DNA of 64,000 nucleotides from Ochotona curzoniae (Eukaryota; Chordata; Mammalia; Lagomorpha; Ochotonidae). The first letter of the stretch is position 1, and each line of letters opens with the position of its first letter. Positions 1 through 12,628 of this stretch are shown here, in pieces. Under the pieces are notes generated by a model. It saw only the letters and a list, made by a program, of their open reading frames with translations, was not told where the DNA came from and made no database searches. Made by a program: the position numbers and the translations under genes. The DNA is taken from positions 28,129,001-28,193,000 of the forward strand of contig NW_024465369.1 of assembly GCF_017591425.1 (NCBI RefSeq), read 5' to 3'.

Positions 1-580
1 GAATTTGCTTATTAAAAATCAGGCCTGTGAAGCATTATTCACAATATCCAAGCTATGGATTCAACAGAGATAGTCAATGACAGATTAATGGCTAAAGCGC
101 ATGGAATATTATTCAACCATTAAAAGGGAATGAAATGCTATTATTTGCAGAACATGTGGATGGAACTGCAAAACAGTATGTTCCATAAGACAGAGACAGA
201 GAGAAAATATTACATAATCTCTTTTCTATGTGCTAGCTGGATGGTGATCTCACAGAAGCAGAGAATGCACTAGTGGTTACCTAGGGAGCTTGTCAGGAAG
301 CAGACAGTGAGAGAATGTTAACAGGTACAGGAATGCAATTGTGCAGCTGGAACAACTTCTGGTTTCTATAGCATGGTAGGATAACTATGGTGGAGAGCAA
401 TTATCTCACAAGGGCCAGTGGGGGAGGTTTGAATGTTCCCAACACAAAGAAATCACATGAGAGCTAATAACTGCCCATAGCCCCGATCTAATCATTATAA
501 AATGCATTGTAGTTTGCAGTGCCACACTGTACCCCATAAATATGCACAATGGCTATATGTCACATAAAAATAATTAATTT
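1..580 (+). mobile_element. Old L1 LINE fragment (ORF2 end plus 3' UTR) in the CSRNP3 intron
   Basis: This reads like the 3' end of a mammalian L1MA-type LINE. The hallmark WMEYYS-like coding motif falls near 96-115 (tggaatattattcaacc). It is followed by a helical ATGTGGATGGAACT block near 155 and a 3' UTR that ends in CCCATAAATATGCACAATGGCTATATG-like sequence and an A/T-rich tail near 578. Frame-breaking changes show it is inactive. It lies in the intron upstream of the last CSRNP3 exon. The family is recognised from recalled consensus, and the exact subfamily is not determined. Confidence 0.75.
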
Positions 581-950
581 AAATTCAGCTTGCGACCAAC
601 GGAAGTAAAAGAATATGAGGAAAAACAGAAGCATTAAAAAATGGGATCAGGATTAAAGGCCTAGAGAAGATAAGGAGAGAAGAAACTGGGCAAAGGAGGG
701 AGGGGGCCAATGAACGAAAAATACCCACATACACCAATAAACCCATTTTCATTTGGAGTTTATGCTTGAAAACTAGTTAGGGCCCTCCATTTTAAACCTT
801 CACTTCCCCTTTCCAATTTAGTTTGCAGTTTGATCGCCACTTGCTCTGTCCTAAGTAGATTACCTAATTCAAAGGGGTTGCTGAAAGGTACTGGATTTTT
901 GTTTGGTTTGTAATGGTTCCATGGTGCTAATCTCTGTTCTTCCTCCCAAG
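581..950 (+). other. CSRNP3: CSRNP3 intron end with splice acceptor
   Basis: This is intronic sequence leading into the terminal exon. The acceptor is a pyrimidine-rich run (tctctgttcttcctcccaag) with its AG at 949-950. The reading frame is open for 16 codons before the acceptor, but that stretch is intron and does not belong to the protein. No other exon is visible in this part. Confidence 0.8.
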
Positions 951-2000
951 GTGGATCGTATGTCCTTCCCATGTGGCTGCACTAAAGAAGGATGTAGTAA
1001 CACAGCAGGTAGAATTGAGTTTAATCCCATCCGTGTCCGGACTCACTTTTTGCACACAATAATGAAACTTGAACTGGAGAAAAATCGGGAGCAGCAAATC
1101 CCCACACTGAACGGCTGCCACGGGGAGATAAGTGCTCACACTAGTTCCATGGTCCCTGTCGCCCACTCGGTAGAATACTCTATCACAGACAATTTTGAGA
1201 TTGAAACTGAACCCCAAGCTGCAGTACTGCACCTGCAGTCCGCTGAGGAATTAGATTGCCAAGGAGAGGAGGAAGAAGAGGAGGAGGATGGGAGCAGCTT
1301 TTGCAGTGGAGTCACCGATTCCAGCACGCAAAGTCTGGCGCCTAGTGAGTCAGATGAGGAGGAGGAAGAAGAAGAGGAGGAGGAGGAGGAAGAGGACGAT
1401 GAGGACAAGGGAGACAGCTTTGTGGAAGCTCTGGGCACACATGCAGAGGTTGTCCCACTTCCTTCAGTCCTTTGTTATTCTGATGGTACTGCCGTTCATG
1501 AAAGCCACACAAAAAATGCTCCTTTTTATGCCAGTTCCTCAACTCTGTATTACCAAATAGATAGCCACATTCCAGGAGCTCCCAATCAGATCTCTGAGAA
1601 CTATTCAGAAAGAGATACTGTCAAAAATGGTACCCTTTCGCTGGTGCCTTACACCATGACCCCAGAGCAGTTCGTTGACTATGCCCGTCAAGCAGAAGAG
1701 GCCTATGGTGCCTCCCACTACCCAGCTGCCAACCCATCTGTGATTGTTTGCTGCTCCTCTGCTGAAAACGATAGTGGTGTGCCCTGCAATAGCTTATACC
1801 CCGAACACAGGTCCAATCACCCTCAAGTGGAATTTCACTCATACTTGAAAGGCCCCTCCCAGGAAGGATATGTCTCTGCACTGAATGGTGACAGTCACAT
1901 TTCAGAGCACCCTGCTGAAAATTCTTTGAGCCTTGCCGAAAAGAGCAGATTGCACGAAGAATGCATCAAATCACCCGTGGTGGAGACTGTCCCTGTGTAG
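951..2000 (+). CDS. CSRNP3: CSRNP3, terminal coding exon (cysteine/serine-rich nuclear protein 3), C-terminal 349 residues
   Basis: CSRNP3 is a nuclear protein of the AXUD1/CSRNP family of sequence-specific transcriptional activators, with brain-enriched expression in mammals. The exon opens in phase 0 after the AG at 949-950, with [17 protein letters not shown], the cysteine-rich end of the family's conserved N-terminal domain. The next segment, [24 protein letters not shown], is also a family signature. Two acidic runs follow: seven Glu at 1266-1286 and thirteen Glu then DDED at 1356-1406. The rest is a low-complexity Ser-rich region containing [36 protein letters not shown]. The protein ends with VVETVPV and a TAG stop at 1998-2000. 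The human protein is about 585 residues, so roughly 40 per cent lies upstream of the window. I recognise the family and paralogue from recalled sequence. The exon is intact, with no frameshift. Confidence 0.95.
   Translation: MDRMSFPCGCTKEGCSNTAGRIEFNPIRVRTHFLHTIMKLELEKNREQQIPTLNGCHGEISAHTSSMVPVAHSVEYSITDNFEIETEPQAAVLHLQSAEELDCQGEEEEEEEDGSSFCSGVTDSSTQSLAPSESDEEEEEEEEEEEEEDDEDKGDSFVEALGTHAEVVPLPSVLCYSDGTAVHESHTKNAPFYASSSTLYYQIDSHIPGAPNQISENYSERDTVKNGTLSLVPYTMTPEQFVDYARQAEEAYGASHYPAANPSVIVCCSSAENDSGVPCNSLYPEHRSNHPQVEFHSYLKGPSQEGYVSALNGDSHISEHPAENSLSLAEKSRLHEECIKSPVVETVPV
1266..1412 (+). repeat. CSRNP3: Coding GAG/GAA purine repeat encoding two acidic runs
   Basis: Two interrupted GAG/GAA tracts sit in frame in the CSRNP3 exon. 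The first (1266-1286) encodes 7 Glu. The second (1356-1394) encodes 13 Glu and is followed by Asp/Glu to about 1406. Mixed GAG/GAA codons make it less prone to slippage than a pure repeat. The antisense strand shows artefactual poly-Ser and poly-Pro frames here. Confidence 0.9.
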
Positions 2001-4534
2001 TAGCTGAAATCATTCCTAGGACCAACTCTTCTCCTATTTAAAGCACTGTATTGAATTGGATTTCCTGAGTGCAACATTGTTTTTACTGAAGTCTAAGAAA
2101 ACTTGGACTGTGGTTAATCTTCCAGACTATATTTTGTTTTCTCCTTTCTAGCTACATGACTGTGGCAGTGCACAAATACAGTCTCTGTAAGGATTTTAAA
2201 AGATTTCAGACTGTTTTGATAGAAAATGCTAAATTTTAAAAATGCATATCTCACAGTTGCCTATCTGTCAAACTGTGTGAAACCTGCCAAGCTGTGTAGA
2301 TCAGAGCTCCAAGTTTTGGATTATCGGGCCCGTGCAAGATTGTTATCTAAGACTGGGAAATACAGTTTAAAGTCCTAATTTTCAATATATCTGAAGACGA
2401 AGGGGACTTTTTAATGTAAAAGTTATTATTATAAGTCAAAGATTTAATTGCCCCATGTGTATTTTATTTATAGTAGTCTAGAAGCCACAATTCAATGAAA
2501 ATGAATAGCAGCATGTTCATTCAAACTGAAGATGCATAGCTAGGACCACAGAGCATGCCCACTTGGATTGCATCTCGATCCATTCACATTTTTATGATCA
2601 TTACTGATCAGATTTGCAAATACTTTCCTAAGGGTGAAATAGGCCTATTTTTGCTATTTTGGACAAATAAATGAGTGTATATGTGCAGGTCCTTCCACAG
2701 TTCTCTCTAAGGTTAAAAGTTAGGACAATCCTGTGGTGAGGGTCTTCTTCATTGCCCTCCCTCAGTTGACTCCAGAGATGGAGGTAGAAGGAATTGCCTT
2801 TCTTTTGTACACAGCAGCATCTTCGTTCTTAGCTTGGACAGCACCTTTAAACTCTACCCCCTTCATCAAAATGCACTTTAGTGCCCCTTCACGATACCTC
2901 GTGTGGGGTGGGGACTGACGACTCTTTGAAACAAGAAACATAAAAAAAAAATAGTTTTTTAAAAAAGATCTGTAACTATTTTGAAGTTCACACAGTTAAT
3001 ACAGAGGAATCATCCAATGATATTCATGAAGGAAAAATGACCTAATTTCCTTCAGTACTCTGAGTACCTGACTCAGTAAGGGCAGAGGAGGCTGAGGAAA
3101 CATGCAGAAACACACCCTCCACATGCAGTGTTGGCTCCAGCCTGATAAATACATCCATTTAAAACATGTGTGAAACAAGATTGCCACTTGGTGATGCCAA
3201 CTGAAGGGGTGGCCTCAACCCAAATACTCAAACCAGGCCTTCCTCTCCAGCATCTTGTTGATTTGTCTTGCCTGAGACGATTACCAGAAAAATCCAGAAT
3301 GCATTGTATAATTTCTAATTACCTCATGTTCTCTATTGAAAGGGAACAGATAGAAAACATGCACTCCTTCACCTTTAGATTATCCATATTTGGTTCAACA
3401 GAGGACTTCTATAAAATAGTTTAGGTAACTAACTAATGTGCTCTACCATTTTAAGACGCAATATAACTGTGCTACATCTGTTTCACATTTTTGATCTGTT
3501 GTTATATCATTTCACATGTTTTAAGATTTTAGAAATGTGGACACACCTTGCTACTTGGTGACTGCATAGCAACTCATTTTTTGTCTTTTAGACTTGAGTA
3601 TTTAGAAATACAGATATAAATGTGTTGTAGATCTCAATTCTTTTCAAAGATACTGTTTTATTTAATTGAACTTTAAAATGCTTGATCTAGAGAAAGGTCT
3701 CCAATGGAGACATTCCTACAAAAACTTGATTCGAGGAAAACATGTTTACTTGGCAGCTCTTCCACTGTGCAGTTGGTTCCTGTTCCTTCTCTTACCCACC
3801 ACTCAGCTGAAATTATAGCAGTTCATACTGAAATTAAAGAAGCATTTTAGTTTATGATTATGACAGGAGCAGTAATTAAGAGAGTAATGTTTCCTTTGGA
3901 TGATCAGCTCTTTTGGCTAACTAGGTTGAAGGTTTGCTCAAATCCTAGTAGTATATGCTGAGTTATCTGCAAAGTTACAGAGTTTAAAAGTTCATGGCAA
4001 AAACGATTTCCTCAACCAATGCACCCTAAAGAGCACTGCCCAAAAAGAAAGTGACAAGAACTGTTGCTGATTTATGCAAGCACAGGTATCAATCCGCCAT
4101 TCCGTATTTGCTGGACACGTGTAAGCTCTGGAAGTTCTACATGGGAAATACTCTGAGATTATTCCTGGAACAGAGTGAGAAGAGTGGGGTGGAACCAACT
4201 CTAGCTGGGATTGAGCTGAAAGATGGAATGACAGTCTGGTTTCTAAATAAGATTTTAATTTTAGTTCAGCTTTATTTTTACAAGGAAGTTCGAAGCTACT
4301 TGTTTTTGGCCTAGTCTCTGTAATATAGCATTATTCTTCCAAAAAGATGCTTTAAAAACAGAATGTTTCTTGTTACCTCTTTCTGTCTTATTGGAATAGA
4401 AAGTTACTGCCCTGCAGAAAAGAATTCACCTTCAATCATCACAACTTTCCTTACAAAGTGTCATATAACTTATTCCTAAATATTTCCTACAAACAATATA
4501 TACAAGCTGCACATTTTAACAACTGATATATACC

Positions 4535-4536
<2 letters not shown>

Positions 4537-4580
<44 letters not shown>
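4537..4580. repeat. (AC)22 microsatellite
   Basis: This is an uninterrupted AC dinucleotide run of 44 bases inside the presumed CSRNP3 3' UTR. A pure run of this length is usually length-polymorphic. Confidence 0.95.
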
Positions 4581-4583
<3 letters not shown>

Positions 4584-7500
4584 CACCAAAGTAGAGAATG
4601 ACAGATTTTGATCATTGGCCAGGAACGAGTAATGGATGACTTTTTCCTACCTAAAATCTGGTTAGACTTTGATCTAAATTCTTGGTTCAAGTTGCAAATG
4701 ATGGAATCATTTCATTGCTACATCATTTCCCAGAAAAGTGAAAGAGAAGAGTGTTCCACATGACTTTTCTTTTCTTCACAGTTAATAGTCGCTCCAATTA
4801 AACAAAAACTGCCCGCGTGCCAGGAAAGTGCTGCAGTTTTTCTTTTAAAAAGAGGATCAAGCTAGATACAGCTAGTTCTGATACTTAAGATCTTGATACC
4901 CAAACACAATAACCTGACTTGGCAGCTGTTGTATTGCTCCTGTAGTACAGCTAACCAAATTACAGTGTTTTCCATACACAACATTTTAGTCATTCATGCT
5001 CAATTGCAAAGCTTAGTGTTCCAGATTCTGTTGTTTTAGTACCATCCCTATCCTGTTAAATAAGGTTAATGCCCAAGTTATATTTCTGGCCAAATTCATT
5101 TGCAAGTCAAGTGGATCTCCAGCAACATCCATCTCTTTGGTTATTCTTGATTTCTTTTAGGAGACAGAAATTCATAAAAGAGTTTTACTGAAGCACCCCC
5201 CTTCCAAATATTTTGAACATCAATCACTAGATACATTCACTTGTCACCTGTCTTTTGGTTGGTTAAATGTAATAGTTACTTCTTGAAGGCCAGACTTTTT
5301 TGTGAGTGTGTCAGCCACATGATCAACTATGAAAATCTTTATAATCGTGTTTGGAACAGCAATACCGTTCCCATTCAAATAAAATCACAAATTCTAGAAA
5401 CACTAACTACAAATTGATGAAGAAGTAGAGATTTTGTCAGGCTCTCTAAAATTTGTTCTTTAAAACTTGCTGCTCTTAGCAGATGTGTTCTAGGCAGAAG
5501 TCTGTTCTAGTTATCATTAAACAGGAAAATATACTGTGAATCATTTTCAGACATTGCATTATTACTTATTCTTTGATTTAAAATTTTATATTGTTGTACA
5601 AGTTTATAACTCTTTGGTCTTAACATTCAGAATGTACTGAGTATCAATTATTTCTTTCCATAATATTTATTGGACACCTGCTGTGTTGGAATAACTGCTC
5701 TGCATAGTAAAAAGAGAAAACACTTCCAACTCTAAGAGGTGACAATGTCGATAGTAGTGGTGGTGGTGATAATGATGATGATGGATAGCATGAAATAATC
5801 AAGCTTATTCATGTCCTTTTAGTCTGGTTTTACAACATGACATAAATTGCTGAGTAATTATATGCAAATCACAACTAAAATATGCTGCTTTTCCCTAAGC
5901 TAAGGAAATCCAATGACTTTTTTCTTCCTTCTCCCCTCAACTTAAGTGTGTGAATTAAACATAGACTGAAGCAGCTTAAAAGATTTTCAGCTAATTGGTT
6001 CTTCATTGTTGAACCTATATAAGTAATGTATATTTATACCAAAAACTCCTACCAGACCATGATGGGTTTGATTCATACATAACTCTGAAAATATTTCAGA
6101 AAATTTTGAAAGAACTATGGAAAATAATCACTTTCCTTCTGTACATTAGCTGCCTATCAACAGAAAAATCCTGTTCCCAGTTCCAAAGGCATCTCATTTT
6201 TAATTAGAGTTTTAAATGATCTGGTTGGTCATTAGAAAATTGTCATCCTCAGCAATCAACAAGGGATTTGTTAGATCTAAATAGGAAACTTTCTGTTTCG
6301 CCACCACAATTTAATGTCTCCTTAAAATGGCATCTTGCTCTTACTAAAAAAGAAAGAAAGGTTTACAGTATCATTATGATCAATGTAAAAAAAAAAAAAA
6401 AAACACATAGTAAGTGCCTCTGGGCTTCCAAAGGCAAGATTTGACTATAATTAGACCAGGTTTACTATATCCAGCACCAAAACTTAAGGCCTTGAACACT
6501 CCTAACATAAAACTCCAACTCTGATTGCATTATTTTTCTAAAGCTGGCTATCTTATGCTGGAGCAACTTAAACATCTAAGCCAAATGCCACAGTTTTGCA
6601 CAAATAGCACAGCTCATCAGAAGTTTTCTGATGAAAACTTCTGTGTTAAAGAATCTAATTGGCTTAATTGACAGAATGCCGGTGATTTGAAAACTCACTG
6701 GAAATACAGAAGCATCAGGATATGAGTGAGGATGGAGTATAAGCTTAATAAGTGGCAGTGTCTCCCAGGAACTATGAAAGAGTTCCAGCAGGGGCAAGCT
6801 AGGCCTTATTAAACTAGGAAGTTCACATATGGCAGCCCAAATCCTAGAAGGGGCAGTTGCAGCATGGAAACCCTCATAGCCCAGCTGGTGCTCACTTCTC
6901 CTGGCCAGCATTCACTACTGTCAATTACATTTCATTATCTCTAGGGCATGCGATGTTTTAAAAAGCAAAAACACAAGCCTATGACATACTAAAGGAGCTA
7001 TTTTTAAAGAATACAGACACATTTTATAGTAAAATGACTTGAGTTGTTGTTAAAAGTAAGAGATGGAAATAAAAGAACTCTTCTTTCATATTTTACTACT
7101 ATATTATATATTCCATAGCTCATGGAGTCTGTCCCTGCCCAGTGTTACTCTGATTCCTTTTCTGGCTTTTCAAGCTAAACTCACTTCCTAAATAATGCGA
7201 ATGTTTGTTTTGTGCTCTCCTTTTGAAAAACAGGATGGCACGCAGGAGCCTGTGTGTGTAACCTGATCCAAAGCCTAAACCAGTGTCTTTTCAGTTGTCT
7301 TTTATGTAGATTTTTTAAACAATTTTTTTTTAGCAGATAGCCTGGAATTTTAGTAACTATAAATGCTTGTTGTATCTATGGAAAATGAAATAATTGCAAA
7401 GATTTAAGTCATGCCGGTGACTATTTTCATTTACTTGTGATGAGTATGTCACTATACAGGGTAATTGCTTTTTAATTGACCCTTTTCACTTTTTCATAGT

Positions 7501-8694
7501 TCAAGAAAAGTCACCTCTAAAGCATCATTTTGCTTCATCTTTGACAAATTTCTATAGAACAGAAGTTTCAAATGAATATGATAGACTTTATTTTGGACAA
7601 TCTTTGTATTCAATATGATAATGATGTCATTTCTCTTTGCATTATTCATTCATTACCATAGTGGTAGTCAAGATGAACCAGTAACTCACTCTGTGACAAG
7701 TGAGACCACTTAAACATTTTAGTGATAATGCATATTGATTAAAAATATCTGAAAAGGCAAATGTGCACAAAAAATTTGCTTTGTCTTTATCTAAGTTAAT
7801 TTATATGACTTAATTGAATCTTTCTGCTGTAATTTTGGAGTATGTTCATTCTTAGATAACTCCTACTTCTCTTTTGGCCTTCTTTCAATGTTTTTAACTG
7901 GCGTAGGGCTATCTTAAAAGTTATTTATTAATAGGTATTTGGAAGAAAATTTACTCAGAATATGTGTCTTTAGAAAAAGATCTAGGAAATTCTATCACCA
8001 GAGATCTTCATTACTTCCTATTGCCATAGTGGCTAAGATCCTCCACTCTTTTTCTCAGTCATGGTTTTGCTATTGTCTACAAAAGGGAAAAATATTGGGG
8101 GAAAAGCAGAGTTTTAGAACCCTAGCTTTGTGACACATTTTCTCCTATTTATTTTGTCCCTCTTTTTGATGTTACAAACCCAGCTTTTCCTATTAGCCAC
8201 CCATCTTTAAAACAATTTCAAATAAAGAAAGGGGAAGAATAAAATCTGAATCTGAATTATTCTAAAAAGAAAAAAACTGAAATGCTGAAATATAGGAAAG
8301 GAATTGTTGCCTTTGTTCTTAAAATTCAGTGTTGATCTTTGAGTGATTTAATGCTACCCAAATAACACTGCAACCTAATAGATTCTAAGATTTAGTACTT
8401 GGCAAAGTCATTTTGTGCCAGCATCATGTAGTATCCACTGTCAAAGATTTCTGTCTTAACTCCGATTTATTAGGCATCCGTCATGTCAAACGGCTCTCCC
8501 AGAGTAGCTTAATCTTTTCAAAGATACAATTGCCAACTGTGTGTGAATAATAGAAAGTTTGAGAGTCTTCTGTGTTCTTCAAATTTTATAGTCCTAACAC
8601 TCAGAGAGATCTCCAGAGGTCATGAGGCTCATCCATCTCCCTCCAGAGAGAACTGTCACTCAGGCATGCCCAACAGGACAGATACCCATCTATC

Positions 8695-8745
8695 CTTTTT
8701 ATTATTATTATTCTTTCCTTTTTCATTATTATTATTTTCTATTAT
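8695..8745. repeat. ATT/TTA-rich simple repeat
   Basis: This is an interrupted ATT trinucleotide stretch, two short arrays split by ctttcctttttc. It generates spurious Tyr- and Asn-rich frames on the two strands. Confidence 0.8.
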
Positions 8746-11602
8746 ATGATTTTGAAGGTATAGGGATTCCCCGCCTCCACCTCTCCTTTCTCTCTCCCCA
8801 TGGGAGACCCATCTATTCTTAACATCTCCAGGGAAAGTGGTTTCCCTGGCAACACAATCCAACCCTGTTAAGTCTTCTTACAATGAGAAAATATCTTGGC
8901 CAGTCTTTGTGGGAGAGGCACCTGGCAACAGTTGTGGTGATTTGGACCATTGTGCTGGGACTCCAGGGAAGTTGGGTTTTTCCCCTACATTTGCTCATTT
9001 GGTAATTCCAGAAGCATTTGAAGAAATTAGATCTGTAAGGAAATGAGTACTGAGATAGTGTTCTATAACACGACCTACATTTGACAAATAACAGCTGGAG
9101 TTAGCTTTCATTCTTGTTTTTCATTGCTGTTATGTCAGGAGGTGATAACAAGAAAAGTGACCTTCAGATCCCCAGTGACAAACATCAAAACTAGGATCAA
9201 GTGACTCAACTTTTCAAGTGTTCAGTTTTCTGAGAAGTTAAAATTATAAAAAGTAAACATTTTCTATAAAGTGGCTTCTAAAGAGCTCATCAGCAAGCTT
9301 TTTCTAAAATGACCAAAAAAGCATCCAACTCTTCCCACTCCTTTCAGGGAATGTGAGACTAGCTGTGAAGATTCTAATGTGGAATAAAATAATGGCAGAG
9401 ATGCACTCTGCCACTTATTCAGTCTCAGCCTTTGTCTTCATGTTACACAGACAATGGCTGCTTGCTTTCTCAAGGATCAGGAGAAAGATTTGAAATTTGT
9501 CATCTTGACAAGGCCTGAAAAGAGAGAAGTCTTGGATGATGATGATTTTTTTCCTGCTGATGACATCACTCAACCAAAGCACTTCCTATAGCTCTCGGTC
9601 TTTCTATTTGCTTGGAGTTGGCTGTGACTCCAGAAGACAGGAGCATCCCTGAAACTAATGTTTCCATTTTTCCACAGGAATTGTTTCAATCTAGGTACAG
9701 CTGTTAATTTCCTCAATACCAATACTATTGTGAAATGACAGCCACATCAGTGCAGTTACACTCCACCAATATCACTAGGGGAAATGACCCTTTGTGTTAA
9801 AAAAAAAAAAGCTGTAGAATGTTCATGTAAAGAATGTAATGCAATTTGGCCCATGTTTTAATTGACTCTAGACACCTTTATGGAAATAAGTCTGAGGCGT
9901 AGTTTGTGCAACATGTTTCAAAAGTGTTTGGTGTATAATAAATGCTAGACATTTACAGTACAGAGCTAGTAACAAGAAAAAATACTTTAAACCTGTAGAT
10001 TACAACTCTGTTCCTAAGAACCTCAGCCTTTATTGTGTCTTAGTAAAGTTGATCTGCTTTCTTTTCAGTTTATTGCATTTCTGGTGTAATAGCCTCTTAA
10101 GATAGAACTATTAATACATATGTACTGGTTAATGCCTGTTAATGCAGAAAATAGCACTTTCTCATTTCAGTGTGTTTCCCTCAGTGTCACAGGGTATATC
10201 AATTTGATACAAAAGGTCATTTGACATTAATCAAGAATACGTTTTCCCAAGCTAAACTATTAATTTATATAATTGGTTGCATAGATAAATGTCACATTTT
10301 CCATTGCCATTATCTTGATCATAGTCTTAAAGCATTAACTGTGTTTCTACTTTCCAACTTCCATAGAAATTTGGTACTTTTGCAGATCCTGGTGAAATCT
10401 GGCCAGCTGAATGTATTGGTAGATTAAATGATGCAGATAATATCAAGCTTCTATGTAGAGCCATCCAAATACTAGGAATGGTCCCTTACACAAGGAAGTC
10501 TTTTGGGAGTATCTGTTTTAATTCTGCCTTTCGTTTTTTTGCTAGCAAAAACAAAAAGAAGTAAATTTAAAAGCTCAGAAAAGCTACTGCACTATGTTTT
10601 TGACACTACGATTGGTTTTATCTTTCAATTAATTTTATTATTACTTTTAGTCAATAGCAACTGTAATTTAATAAATGTTTTATTACAGTTATATTCAATC
10701 TAATGACTTACAAAGGTTGAAAGAAGAAAATCAAACTATATTCATACAGTTATTTTACACTCAGATGTCAAGTTGTGTGTAGCAGTTTCTAGGTTGATTT
10801 CTCTTGTGTATAACATCAAAAATGCCAAAGGGTAAATGAAATAAGCTACAGTAATATTCAACAGAACTTAACCTGGACCTTATGTTGTAATAATTTATTC
10901 ATATTAGCTATAGTCTTCTGTATTTATATTTTCAGTATTTATTATGAATGACATGGAAATTTGTGTATTTATTGTGGCTTTTTATTGCAGTGTGTATATA
11001 TATTACAAATAAGCCTTTTTAAGTCCTATACTTAAGTTTCTTTTATTAGTGGCACTTGTATTATGCTGTACTTTTTATTATATATTGTACAATATCTTGT
11101 CCATTTGTTTGCAGCAGAGTAAAATTGATTTCTAAGTTGTAACTGGCTTTGCATTTTTATTGCATTTTGTGAAAATCTCTGGTTTTTACATCTTCAACTG
11201 CAGTCTCTTGTTCTGACTGTCACAGCACACACAAGAATGCCCTCCTCCCTCTGTGCAGCAGATAGCATTCTTGAAATTTGTGTGTGAAACTGGTTCCTAG
11301 GATATGGCTCATGACATTATTATTTCAAAGATGCATTAACTTTATTATGATGGATTCCTAAGTGGAGATGCTTGCAACACTTTCTTTTCGTGGCTCTTCA
11401 ACCCCTTCATCAAGAAATGATGTGTAAACAAACAGGAAGGCAAGGGGACTCTCAATGTAGATGAAAACAGTAGAATACTTTTACAAAGACACACGCAATC
11501 TCTTCTAAGTAATATCCTTTAATTCAACTGCCTATTAGTGTTTTTGGTTTTGCTTTTCCAAAAGCAGAATCTGTGTGATTTTGTGTTCAGAATATATTCA
11601 AA

Positions 11603-11628
11603 GGTACTTCAAAAAGTCTGTGGAAAAT
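11603..11628 (+). repeat. Short terminal-repeat-like motif of an unassigned DNA transposon
   Basis: The 25-base motif ggtacttcaaaaagtctgtg-gaaaa recurs in reverse orientation at 57445-57469 with four differences. It resembles the end of a degenerate mariner-type element. No transposase or second inverted end is recognisable beside it. Confidence 0.35.
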
Positions 11629-11699
11629 AAATTTTTTAAATATTTTGCTGCAAAAAAATTTTTGAAATCATCATACTTTTATCTGCTTATCTTTTATTT

Positions 11700-12005
11700 C
11701 AATGTTTTATTTGTTTAGTCATTCATTTGCAAGAGAAATAGACCTTTCTCCACCTCTGATTTACTCCCCAAATTCCTGCAACAGCCAATGGTGAGGCAGG
11801 GGGAGCCAGGAAATGAGAAGTCGGTCTGAGTCTCCCAGGTAAATAATAGTGATTTGCCTATTTGAGACATCACCTGCTCTCTCCCAAAGCACACGCTACC
11901 AGGAATGATGGAATTGTAATTGGAACTGGGACCCAAACCTATGGCTTCGAATATGTGATGTGGACCTCACAAGCAGCATCCTAGGCACTGGATCACAGTC
12001 TCCCC
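11700..12005 (-). mobile_element. C-type SINE, older copy
   Basis: Reverse-strand C-SINE body: T-rich tail side first, then CTGATTTACTCCCCAAA, CCAATGGTGAGG, GGGAGCCAGGA and GGAACTGGGACCCAAACC, ending in the tRNA-like head. Substitutions throughout mark an old insertion. Confidence 0.75.
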
Positions 12006-12059
12006 CACGTGTCTCCAAAGATATTGACTTAGCCAAGTTGACTTAGCCCAAACTTAACT

Positions 12060-12560
12060 TTTATTGGCAGCAGAATGAAAAGATAAGCTCCTATCATTTG
12101 CAAAATACTCTCCTATATAGCCATCTGTTTTCTTATGCCTCCTGACAAAATCCAAACTCTTTAAATGCTTCACAAGCTCACCTAAAATCTGGATACACAA
12201 ACTTCTCCAGCCTTTTTGCTCTTCAGATTGATTTCCTTCCCACTGTCCTCTCCTGTCATGTTTTAACAGATGCCCTAAGTTACACCTGCTACTAAGGCTT
12301 CCCGTACTTCTGTTCAGCTTGACCCTAACTGTGGAGAATAAGCACCCCCTGCATACAGACCCATCCCAACAGCACAATTCTAATAACCATCTACTTGTTC
12401 CAAAAAACACTATAACTTGCCTGTCTGATTGTCCTAGAAATTGATTACCTGTTCTCTCACAGCCTCAGCAAACATTTATCAGAGCCCCTTGAAATCTCAC
12501 TGCACACATCATTTAAATATCTCCTCCTTCCTCAAAAGTCCCTGAGATCCGAAATCTAAC
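12060..12560 (+). mobile_element. L2-like LINE relic
   Basis: Sequence around 12150-12215 (aaaatccaaactctttaaatg ... cttcacaagctcacc ... acttctccagcc) follows the well-known 3' block of LINE-2, as do the later TTAACAGATGCCCTAAG-like and hospitality-type C/T-rich stretches. It is highly diverged and has no open frame. Confidence 0.5.
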
Positions 12561-12628
12561 AACTGAATATTCTCAGAATATAGCTTAAGACCTGAAATAT
12601 AGCAATTGTTTAACATATAATCATTGGT

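Larger units (their letters stand above)
2001..11150 (+). other. CSRNP3: Probable long 3' UTR of CSRNP3
   Basis: About 9 kb after the stop carries no recognisable SINE or LINE, although the following DNA has roughly one every 1-2 kb. Only a (CA)22 tract and A-runs interrupt it. Candidate AATAAA signals lie at 2666, 8221, 9383, 9937 and 10670. Sequence from about 10620 to 11150 is AT-rich with many ATTTA pentamers and one Pumilio-like TGTATATA at 10993, typical of the distal end of a long neuronal 3' UTR. No open frame in this stretch resembles a protein I know. The true 3' end cannot be fixed from sequence alone. Confidence 0.6.

Noticed and set aside
903..950. Upstream ATG extending the CSRNP3 frame by 16 codons
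   Set aside because: The stretch carries a clear splice acceptor at 949-950 and the protein continues from earlier exons, so the ATG is intronic.
1136..1438. Minus-strand frame of 100 codons, poly-Ser
   Set aside because: It is the antisense shadow of the CSRNP3 GAG/GAA tract.
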